Shown: positions 14,501 through 25,322 of the stretch, in pieces
Layout of the letters: the number at the start of each line of letters is the position of its first letter
Numbering within the stretch: position 1 is the stretch's first letter
Assembly (NCBI RefSeq): GCF_009017415.1
Contig: NC_092405.1
Span: 3,658,001-3,722,000, forward strand
DNA: 64,000 bases
Direction of reading: 5' to 3'
From: Aspergillus flavus
Lineage: Eukaryota; Ascomycota; Eurotiomycetes; Eurotiales; Aspergillaceae
The notes under the pieces: generated by a model
Database searches by the model: none
Told to the model about the DNA's origin: nothing
Seen by the model: only the letters and a program-made list of their open reading frames with translations
Program-made: the position numbers and the translations under genes

Positions 14501-17500
14501 GCACGACGTGCCTCTTTGGCTCGCAGCACAAATGTGGACATGTCTTCCTCCTTGCTCACCGGGGCCCATACAGGAGCCAAAGTCGTGAACCAACCGACTG
14601 TGCGGGATAGGTCGATGTGTAAATCCCACGGCTCACGACCATGGCCTTCTGTAAATATAGTGGGAGGTTGTCGATCATGGAATACTTGGAGAAATGAGTA
14701 CAACAGGGCAGCGTGAATCAACTCGACTGGGCGAGTGCGAAAGGCATTGTTAGCATGACCCAAAATTGCCTGTGTCACCTGTTCTGAGACAGCGACGGAA
14801 TACTGCTTTGCCTCTGCCCAAATATTCCTGTCTACCAACGTCTGTCCACCCCAATAAGACAGTGGTGCTGGAGGGACCTCACCCGGCAATGCTTTTCGCG
14901 GCTCAAGAAATTCGGCAACATACTCTTCCTGTAGATGGCACCATTGCTGAAAGGACAGAGGGGCCAGACCTGCTAAGGTACCTGTGGCTAAGAAGTCTTC
15001 CAGATCTTGTAGGAGGACGCGCCAAGACACAAGGTCTATCACAAGATGATGTGCCATCAGCGATATGTACTGGTCGCCTGTTGCAGTTGTTATGATATCA
15101 ACAACAAGTAATATTCCAGTCCTGATGTCTAGCAAGCCTTGACTGTCCACTAATATCTCATGGATTCTAGTGTCAAGGCGCTGTAAGGTATGTTCTCGAA
15201 TGACAAAACAGTCTGGACCATATTTACGTATCCTTTGCACCCAAGGTCCAGTAGGTGGGCGGTGGAACTGAGCCCGCAACATAGAATGTCGACGTACAAT
15301 TGCCTCCATTGCCTTCCAGATACGAGCGTTGTCCTGACGCCTCGAAAGGCGGAGTAGGAATTGTTGGGTAAACCGATTATGCCCATTTGGGCATAACTCA
15401 AAGAACAATTGCTGGATGGGGGAGAGCCGAAACCAGGTATCTTCTGGATATTCTTTGGTGGCACCAGGATGATAGCTACTGACCGGTTTCATATTGTGTG
15501 CCAATTGAGCTATGGTGGGAAATTGAAATATGTCAGCCACACTGACTCGATAGCCAGCAGCTTGGCAGTTGGCCCCAACTTGCATGGCGCTGACGGAATC
15601 TCCACCAAGGTTGAAGAAGCTCTCAGTTATACCAACCTCGTTGGCGTTCTTGTTCAGGACCTGCGCCCAGATGCTTTGCAGGAGGACTTCCTCGGGGGTG
15701 GAAGGAGGCTGTGGCGAGCACGGCGCCACTCGGTAAGATTTCACGGTTTCAGCAGAGAGTGTACCAGCGTGTGTTCGTAGCTGACGACGGTCCAACTTTC
15801 CACTGGGTGTTAATGGCATGCGGCGAACGGGAAGAAAGAGGTTGGGGATCATGAAGGATGGCAGCAAACTCGATAATCGGGACTCGGCAACTGTACATGA
15901 GTGGCGGAAGATGTCGTTAGGAGCCAGGAAAGCACCACCATCCGGCTCTTGATCATAAGTACCATCTGACGTGGCTGGCCAACAGATAAATGCAGTAAGT
16001 GTGTTTACTGGAGGGTGGACATTATCGTGCTGTACCATGTCCACAACAACCTGTGGAGCATCGGTAAAAGCAATGGATTGCAAAAGGTGCTCTATTTCAC
16101 CTAACTCAATGCGCTGCCCGTGGAGCTTAACTTGGGTGTCTTTGCGCCCTAAACAGCGAAAGCTTCCAGTATTTGTGTTTTGTACCAAGTCACCGGTCTT
16201 ATACATGCGGCCATGGACTTCACCAAACTGCCCCCTCCACTTCGGGGGATGAATAAAGCTCTGGGCTGTCAGCACAGGGTTGGAAAGATATCCGGGTCCA
16301 ACAATTGGGCCTTCGATTAACAGCTCGCCTGTACTACCCACTGGCATCAAGATCTGAGGATCCTCAGGGTGCACGACCCAACCGACGCCGCCCGTAGGCA
16401 AGCCAATATTTTTCGGATCATGCTCGGTCAGGGTTGGCTGAACACTAAACACAGCCGAGCATTCTGCTGGACCATATGCGTTTCGCACATGAACGAATGG
16501 CTTCCACCGTGCAACGTCGCCATCGAGGACAGCCTCCCCGACAAAAGTAAGGTCCTGAAGTGTAGGAAGGTCTGCCGGTGAGAGGATCCGTGCTACAGAC
16601 GGTGTGAGGCAAACGTTGTTCACAGAATACTTATTGATAGTCTGCGCGAGGCGGCTGCGGCACTCATCAACATCTGGAACACAGACGCATCCACCCTTAA
16701 TAAGCGTACTAATATGCTCAATGATACATGAATCGAATCCCGGAGAGGCGAATTGCAGAACACGGGAATGGGATGTAAAATTGTATTGTTCCGCATGGGC
16801 TGTAGCGCTCGTCGTGTACCCTCCTTGCTCTACCACCACGCCTTTTGGGGCCCCTGTAGAGCCAGAGGTGAACGTAGCGTACATGGGGTTTTGGGCAGAG
16901 CATCTCGCTATAGGACCGGTAACATCACAGGTCCGCACCCGCTGAAGAAGCAAATGAGGATCTTCCTCATCGATCACTAGAACCCCAAGGCCGAGTTGTG
17001 ACGCGAGGCTACGGGTCTCATTCGTGCTGACCACTAATGATGATTTGACAGCCTCACACATCTGGCGAAGCCTGCTTAGCGGATACGATGGATCGAGTAA
17101 GGCAAACGCTCCGCCAGCCTTCATGACTGCTATCATCGCAAGTCCCATCCACATTGACTTCTCTAGACAGAGAGGAACGAAAACGCCCGGCGCGACGCCA
17201 TGTTTCTTGAGTCGAGTCATAAGAGCATGCGAGAGGCGGTTAAGCTGGTCATAAGTGAGATTGCCTCCCCAGCTACAAATCGCAGCCGCTTGAGGTTGCT
17301 TCAGAGCCATCTCGTGAATCAGCTCGGGTACTGTGCTCTTTGCCACTGAGGGAATTGGCAAATTCCAGGCAGAGAGACTTTGTCGATCTTTAGGGCTGAG
17401 TGAGTTGATTTCGGACAATTTCAATTTGGGATGCCCCTCCACCTGGCAATATATATGTGCCAGCTGATGCAATATACGATTCGTTTGCTGTGGTTCTAGG

Positions 17501-18894
17501 ATCGCCGGATCAAACGTTGCTTGAATAGTCAAGGACCGGGACGATGGCCGGCACCGTAGAATCAACGGGTACGTATCATACGTCTCTTGGATCTCCGAGT
17601 TATTTTGAAAGATCGAGGGGACAGGATCACTCTGCTCTGGCTCCACAGCGAGCAGCGTGTTGAAGCGACACCCTGCGGCTGGACCAGGCCCAAGGTGCAT
17701 CACGTACTGAAGCCCGATATGTGCAAACTCCATTGTCGCTGCGTATTGGTACTGAATAGTTTTAAGTGCGTCTGTAATGGTATGCTGTGGCTGAAGCTGA
17801 ACTCGCACTGGGACGCAGACCAAGGCTGGCCCACTCAGCTTATCAATGCCATTCATGGGAATGCCTCGACCCGTATCGATTGTTCCAAAAAGAACATCGT
17901 CTGATCGCGTATACAAAGACTGTAGAATCGCCCAGGCCAGTCGCACCTTAGCGTTTATGGGAAACGCTAGTCTGCGATCATGGCTGTAAGGGAAAGCTTG
18001 AGTCAATTCTTCTGACAATACAGGCGTATATCCAGGGACTGGCAGAGATGGAAATGCCTTCATGTCGCTCTGGTGCGCCTTGTCGAACTGCTCCCTCCAG
18101 AATTTGGCAGACCTCTCCTTTGATTGTTCGATATACTCGATCAATGGCCGAAAAGGACGGGCTCCCAATACTTGCCCCTGGTACGCGGCATCCACGTCAC
18201 GCAGGAGAAGTCTCATGGACCAGTCATCGCAGAGGGCGTGGTGCATTAATACTGTCAAGACATGTGCTGAGGGGTCCCATATCAGTCTTGCGAGCGGAGA
18301 GCCTATCTTCCATATGGTACGTGACTGGTTTGTTGTGTTTTCGTCTGAATTCTCCGCATCGCCAGAACAGACTGTGTCTTGGTCAAAGGCATTATAGCCT
18401 TGGCAAACTATCCAAGGAACCGACTCCCGCAGCACCACTTGCATACAGCTGCTGTGTTGCGTGGGAACTATCCGTGTTCGTAGTATTGGGTTCGCTTGGG
18501 CAGTCTGATCCCAGGCTGACCTCAAAAGATCAATGTCGATGCTGTGTGACAAGTGATACTTGTACATCACTGTGTATGCTGTGGAGTCTTTAAGCGTGAG
18601 CGCCATCATTCCTTCTTGGAGAGGGGTGCATGGGTATATATCTTCAATTTCATCTACCGTGCAATGGCATTGGCTTGCGATTCTTGACACTTGCTCCAGC
18701 CATTTTGAAGGGACCGTATCCTTATGTTTCCGGCCATTGGCCGTTGCAAATGCATTCTTCGACAGCCTATTATATTTTCCGGTTTCTGTTCCATTAGTAG
18801 GGTCTGTGCTGTCAAGTGGTGGTACGGTATGTTTCAGCCTAGGCTCTCCCGCCAGAGGGCAAATGGGATGAGGGTTAGAATCTCCGGAGCCCAT
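2571..18894 (-). CDS. Four-module nonribosomal peptide synthetase, C-A-T-E-C-A-T-C-A-T-C-A-T-C
   Basis: One gene of about 5355 aa. Exons are 18894-12931, 12805-6257 and 6125-2571. Introns are 125 nt (GTGAGT...CTGAC...ACAG) and 131 nt (GTGAGT...CTAAC...ACAG), both phase 0; splicing restores the C2/A2 and C4/A4 linkers. C1 has HHALCDD (about 218). A1 has TSGSTG (676) and YGPAE (806). The T1 LGGDS is near 1099. The epimerase has HHLVIDLVSW (1281) and EGHGRE. C2 has NHMLVDG (1756). Module 2: TSGSSG 2223, T2 2628, C3 HHAVYDA 2843. Module 3: TSGSTG 3303, T3 3731, C4 NHAIIDA 3940. Module 4: TSGTTG 4401, T4 4837, terminal C SHAQYDG 5041. There is no thioesterase; the last C domain fits the fungal macrocyclising CT type. 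Hand-read specificity codes, tentative, are DSILFGAAVK, DAMLVGAVIK, DVLLMVLILK and DVMVVLAVLK. Prediction: a tetrapeptide, D-residue first, probably cyclic. Substrates are unknown. Confidence 0.93.
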
Positions 18895-19967
18895 TTTCTC
18901 ACCGTATACAGGCTGTTTGAGTTATGAATGTGGGTGTTTTTCAATCTAACCCTCTCTTTTGTTTCTTCTTTCCCTACCTTTTACTTTCCTGTTATATTGG
19001 CTTTTTGGTGGCCTTCCTTTAGTGATGCGTATTTCACAGTTGTTTTCTTGACATGATCTCAAGGTGCTTGTGGAATAGAAGCGCAAAACAGATGACTGAA
19101 TTAATACAGAGAATTCAATGAAATGGAGAACAATATGAAAGTCGACCGAGCTCGTTCACATTCACAAAAGTATTTAAGCTATTTCCAGACGGTACATACT
19201 GTCCTAGCCCTTTTCCTGTACATCTTTATATACGCGCCTCCTGGGAGTCACCTAGGGCAATCCAATCTGCAGAATACCATACCGCCAAGTCTATACACCC
19301 AAGTCGATGAGCTCGAGGACTGGTCTCGAACGATTGAGACCTTCATGCTTGTGTTTACCTCATGATCTAGGATGGTAGTAGACAATGTAACCGGCTAGTC
19401 GAGAACATAGCAGTGGATGTTTTAGCCGCTTGATACGAGATCCAAGATCGAGGATCATGGCTTAGTCCAGCCACAATAACACGTCAGGAGACAGCTATTG
19501 TGGCTTTGTGTGTTGTTACTGGCTGGAGACATCAGCCGTCGGGAGTGTTCCCTGGTATTGTCCGATCAAGGTTGTTGGGAACCATGGGATGGCAACGCTC
19601 CATCCCGAACTCCACGGAGATGCCCATCGCTCTGGGCGCCGTCATACTACTTTTCTAGAGCCGGAAACGGAAGGAACACCTATTTATAAAGAGCTCAAAT
19701 GGTAATGTAACCTCTGTCATGAAGAGCTAGATCGAGGACGGCGGGAAAAGCCGAACATCGGTCTTTGGAACAACCCTAATGTAGAGTCTATAGTTCCTAG
19801 GTCTAGGCTGGTCGATTGGAACCTCAGGTGATTTACGCTGACAGGTGGAGCTTCTCTTCTTCATTTTTATGCTTATTTCTGAATGACTATCGGTCCTCCT
19901 CTGGCTCCTTTCTCTTTCCAACGCCGTTGCTCATGGCATCAGGGAGCTTCCAATACACATCTTTAGC
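18895..19967. promoter_or_regulatory. Shared divergent promoter of NRPS and ABC transporter
   Basis: About 1.07 kb separates the two divergent start codons, a layout that favours co-regulation. A TATA-like TTTATAAA lies at about 19681-19688, some 280 bp before the transporter ATG. Pyrimidine-rich tracts occur near 18950-19000, just upstream of the NRPS. Small reading frames at 19123-19365 and 19498-19705 show no family features and are not called. Confidence 0.5.
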
Positions 19968-22900
19968 ATGGAGTCCTCGTCTTCCTTGCCTGCAAATCAT
20001 AATGCCGGGGGAGATAACATTGATCGCCCGCAGCAGCCCCAGGGGGATGGTGGTAATCGTTCATCCTCCTTGAAAAGCTACATAGTATGGACCTCGCTAT
20101 TCCCTTATGAGAAGGGATCCCCCCCTAACAGAATGACTAGAGGATACTTTCGTATGGTGCCAGAGGGGGTGGTCTTGGACCAATGGTGCTCGGCCTGTTG
20201 TGTGCGATGGGCTCCGGAGTGGTATGTTGGTCCCAGATACTCCTAGAAGCAATCTGCCACTAACACAGTGCGATAAGGCCTTACCCTTAATGAACGTAGT
20301 TTTTGGAAATCTCACCGGCGAATTTAATCGGTATTTCACATCTAGCGATTCCCTCAATGAAGACGCATTCAAAGCTTCCGTGAATAAGAACAGGCAAGCC
20401 CAATCCTCTACATCACATGTTGCAATCACTAACTTATCACCACGCAGTCTCTACATTGTATATCTCTTCATTGGGAAGTTTGTCCTTACGTATGTTTCCA
20501 TGCTCTGCTTCCGTATCATCAGCCTCCGGGCCTCATCAGCGCTACGCCTTGAATATATGGAGGCGCTTTTCGCCCAGCCCGTCCGTAAGCTGGACGAAAC
20601 GTCCGTTGGGACAGTGACCAATGCTATTACAGGCTTGTCAAATACAATCCAACAGAGCGTATCTGATCGCTTGGCAATCCTGTTCCAGTCTCTCGCTCTA
20701 TTGGTGGCCGCCTATGCTGTGGCCTTCCGGTATTCGTGGGCATTGACCTTGGTCGTTAGCTCCGCTATACTGTTTGTGCTTGTGGGGTTCAGTATTACTG
20801 TTCCCATCATTGTCAAGGCACAGCAAATGGTGGATCGCGCCGACGAGAAGCAAGCCGCCGTTGCAGCGGAGGTCTTCAGTGCGATCCGTACAGTCCTGGC
20901 TCTTGGGGCAGAAGTCCCGCTGTCCCACAAATACTCTTCCTGGGTGAAAGAGGCTCGTAAACGTGCTGCTCGAACATGCCCAGTCACTGGAATTCATCTA
21001 GCACTGCTTTTCTTCGCTATGTATTCCAGTTATGCCTTGGCCTTTTGGTTTGGGTTGAAGCTATATCGCGAGGGCCATATTGCAAACGTCAACACTGTCA
21101 TTGTGTATGTGTGCCTTTCTCATGCTGCTCACTACCTAGACTAGTCTGACATGCAGATAGGGTATTTTTCTCCGTGCTATTAGTGGTCACTGTATTGGGA
21201 GGGATCGCGTCTCCACTAATGGCAATCACCAAGGCCACAAGTGCCTCTGGCCCGTTTTTCGATGTAATTGATGCAGATCGCGTTTCGACGACAGGGCTCG
21301 GAAGCTCGGAAGCTTCCAGTCAGGAGGATATCTTCTTTGACTCAGTTAGCTTTGCGTATCCAACTCGTCCGGATACACAGGTGTTGCGGGACTTTACCGC
21401 CCACTTTCAGAGGGGAAATACAACTGCTCTTGTAGGTCCTTCAGGCTCCGGAAAAAGTACCGTGGTAGCTCTCATCGAGCGTTGGTATCAACTTCGGAAC
21501 ACCAGCTTGTCAGAGGAGAGTCCGACGGCGCAGGGCCGAATTCATGTGGGTAAGCATGATATCAACGATCTGGACATAAAATGGTGGAGGTCACAGATCG
21601 GCTTAGTCGAGCAAGAGCCTGTTCTGTTCAATGAATCTGTCTATACCAATGTGGCCTTTGGCCTAATAGGAACGCCATGGGAGCACGAGCCGGAGCCCGT
21701 GAAGATGGATTTGGTGGTGACAGCATGCCGCGACGCCTTTGCCAACGAGTTTATAGACAGACTACCTCTTGTATATCAATCTCACAATGCCACACTCTTA
21801 AAAGCATTATTACTAACGGGAGACTTAGGGATACGATACTGTGGTGGGTGAGGGTGGCATCACACTGAGTGGAGGACAGCGCCAACGTTTAGCAATCGCA
21901 CGAAGCATTGTCTCTAACCCATCAATTCTAATCCTGGACGAGGCAACGAGCTCAATCGATATACGAGGTGAGAAAGTCGTTCAGGCGGCCCTAGATCGGG
22001 TGTCTAGAGATCGAACAACTATTATGATAGCGCATCGCCTTTCCACCGTCATTCGAGCAGATCATATAATCGTGATCAAGGATGGCTCTAAATCAGAGGA
22101 GGGTACGCATCAGACATTGATGGATCGTCGTGGAGTGTACTACAGCCTCGTACATGCGCAGCAACTGGAGGTTGTGTCGATGGATGCTACTACAGCAATC
22201 GAACAGCTGTCCCATAGTCTCCCTGAGGAGACCAAACTTGAAGCTTACGCCGCTGACGGTTATGAAGTTACTGACAGCGAGGAGGTCATCAGGAAAAAGG
22301 GAGAACAAGGTGCAATCCGTACGCTGTGGCATATCATACGCGAGCAAAAGACACACTGGCCCATATTTGCTCTGACCGTTATCGGAACAATGGGTGCTGG
22401 CTGTAAGAGACCCTTTGTCAACACCCCTCTCCCCAGGTCTATAACTATCGATATAGTAACTAACATATAATTTATTTCTATAGCTGCCTTTGCGTTTCAG
22501 AGCTGGCTTTTTGCAAAGCTCGTTCAGGTGTTTCAATTCACCGGCAACAAGTTGGTTGAGGCAGCGAACTTTTGGTCCCTGATGTTTTTTATTCTGGCCC
22601 TCGCGATGGGCCTATTCTACTTCGATGTAGGCTATGCTTCCACATCTTTTTCAATGGTACGTGACAGTTGAAACTCTCAGAAGTAGGGTTAACATGACAT
22701 AAATAGCATATTGCGGCAAACTACCGTCAAGACTACTTTCAGAGCATCCTACACAAGCCCGTATCATATTATGACCAGGAAGAAAATTCCTCCGGTACCC
22801 TCATGGCCAGGCTATCAACAGACCCAAAACAGCTACAAGAGTTGTTTGGCGTCAATGGCGTTTTCCCACTTATCTCGATTTTCAGTCTCGTGGGATGCGT

Positions 22901-24397
22901 TGCTATCTCATTCAGCTTCGGCTGGAAATTAGCTGCAGTAGCTTTCTTTGCTGCCTTGCCCTTCATCTTGCTAGCCTCATATTTTCGTATTCAATATGAA
23001 GTACAATTTGAGGGCATGAATGCAGAGGTTTACGCCGAAAGCTCTAAGTTCGCCACGGAGGCCATTCGTGCCTTTCGAACTGTTACTGCACTCACGATGG
23101 AAGACACCATCCTGCAGCGATACTCTAATCTGTTGTGTCAACAGAGGGTCCGGGCTATTCGCAAGGCTTGGCTTGCCACGCTCGTGGTTGCGTTCTCTGA
23201 TAGCATAGATCTGTGCGCTATGGCGCTTACTTTCTGGTCCGTAACACTGCCTCCTCCTTCCCCTTCTTAGCTAACGCGGGCAACCCGGCTTCAGGTATGG
23301 TGGTCAGCTTCTTGCCTCTCGTGAATATGATCCAGTGGCGTTCTTCGTTGTTTACATTGCTATTATCCAAGGCGGGCAGTCAGCAGGTCAGTTTCTTAGC
23401 TTCGGTCCTAATATGGCACAGACGACCGCATCTGCAAGACGCATATTAGAGACCAGATCTGCCTTCAATGAGCGGGACAATGATCGGACCCAGTTTGAAC
23501 AATTGACAGCTGGTATCACGCCCTTCCACCAGGCTGATGTGTGCTGCCGAGATCTGACCTTCCAGTATCCATCTCGGGGTGGACCTGTCTTTACCGGCAT
23601 GAACTTCAGCATCCGCAGTGGCCAGTACGTTGCAATTGTTGGCCCATCAGGCTGTGGTAAATCAACCATCGTCTCTCTCTTGGAGCGATTTTACGACCCT
23701 ACCAAGGGTAGCATAGAATTTGCAGGCCGAGATATCCGATTTTACCCACTCGCTTCCTATCGTCGAGCATTATCTCTCGTCTCTCAAGAGCCCAAGCTCT
23801 TCGAAGGGACTATTCGGGAAAACCTCCTCTTGGGCCTCGAACCGGGGGACGATGGAGAGCTTGAACCATCGAGAGAAGCCCGAATGATAGAAGCGTGCAA
23901 AGATGCTGAACTTCATGACTTTATTACATCTCTTCCCGAAGGCTACTCCACCTCACTGGGAATTAATGCGCAATTATCCCTCAGTGGTGGTCAAAAACAG
24001 CGGCTATGTATTGCGCGTGCTCTGATACGTAGACCGCGGCTACTCCTTCTGGACGAAGCAACGTCAAGTCTCGATTCGCAGTCTGAGAGGCTTATACAAA
24101 AGGCCCTAGAGCGATTGGCGGCGAGGAAAACGATGACGATCATTGCAGTTGCTCATCGACTGGCCACTATCCAGAAGGCGGACTTGATACTTGTCTGCGG
24201 GGAAGGAGAGCCTGGCAGGGGTTCAGTTATTATTGAACGCGGTACTCATACTGAACTATTACAGAGACAGGGCGTATATTGGCAGATGGTAAGTTCCTGG
24301 TCAAGATATATCTGTTGAGCCTTCTGTTTCGTGACATACACTGACATTTATCCTTCTCCAGTGCCAGGTTCAAGCCCTGGATAGCCATACGTATTGA
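19968..24397 (+). CDS. Full-size ABCB-type multidrug exporter (TMD-NBD-TMD-NBD)
   Basis: Pumps hydrophobic compounds out of the cell; next to the NRPS it is the likely peptide exporter or self-protection pump. Model of 1295 aa in ten exons: 19968-20084, 20141-20221, 20278-20393, 20448-21104, 21161-21770, 21829-22402, 22484-22656, 22707-23236, 23295-24288, 24362-24397. All phases agree. Splicing recovers the N-terminal SYIRILSYG start of TMD1. NBD1 has Walker [10 protein letters not shown] (416-424), LSGGQRQR (540) and [12 protein letters not shown]2 has GPSGCGKST (about 1069), LSGGQKQR and LLLLDEATS. Intron 3 (20394-20447) is GC-AG; AG|T gives Ser in the SLYIVYLF junction. Intron 8 has a weak GTCCGT donor. 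Start choice: ATG 19968 gives a typical short cytosolic N-terminus. No stops or frameshifts remain. Confidence 0.92.
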
Positions 24398-25322
24398 TCT
24401 CACTACACATGGGGCGAACGCAACACCCCGACAGCGAATGACTCTCAGCTTTCAGAAAGTACTCTTGCAGAAGTGCCTATTGCGACTGTCGTGAAATGAC
24501 TCAACTCTGAGTAGACATGCAGAGCTATATTCAATGTTAGTAAGGCTTGGAAAAGCGTGGATAAGTTATAATACATTACTAAAATAAATTCTTTGCACAA
24601 GAAAGGCTAAGCTTGATAAGCTTGTTAAGCTCTAAAGAGCATACATATATTTATGATTATAGATTTTGATCATAGGAAACTTCACCAAAGGTAGAGCATC
24701 TGTAAAAGTAGATGGCCTTCTAGCGTTCCTACGGAGTACAGCTACATCATCTGTAAAGCGTAGTGCGAAAACTCAAGTTCCAAATAGTAGTAGACTTTTC
24801 TTATGAATAGTGAAGTTCCTAGATTCTCAAGATACCCCAAAGCTCCATATCCTTCTGAACGCTTTCGCAGAACTACTCACTAGGCCTGTCTGGCGGATAT
24901 TGGGACTGGGCTTGCTATAACTGACATTCCTCCTTTTATTCTCCATTGTGATATGCTTCAGGAGCTCCGATGCCACTATGACCAAGATCTACAATAATAT
25001 TCGCCTCCCTTTTCTAGTTGCTCGTTCCCTTCCAACTGCTAGCCAATATTGTTCCACCAATGATGTTGGAACTATCTCAGGTTATCATATTTAGGCTATA
25101 TACAGTGGTTCGGCAGTGACTAACCCGACCCCGAGATCGGCATTTTCCACGCTTCAAGAAGAAGAAAGTTTGAACTATCCTTGGTCTTCCCCGCAGGAGG
25201 ACGAGTTCGGGGGACAGTTCCGTGGTCCCCAGAGTATTAAAATGTGGAATGACATACAGAAGCAACTTCGCCAAGGTGTTGTCCGATGCCACCACTGCAG
25301 GGAGCCTCAGTAAACTTGAAAT
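24398..25322. other. Intergenic, AT-rich, no gene seen
   Basis: Holds the transporter 3' flank and the promoter of the following glycosidase. An open stretch at 25116-25313 encodes an acidic, Cys-poor peptide ending at a stop 10 bp before the next ATG. It lacks an ATG start and any family feature. Confidence 0.5.

Noticed and set aside
19123..19365. 80-aa ORF between NRPS and transporter as a cluster gene
   Set aside because: No family motif, no splice partner, and it lies in the expected promoter.
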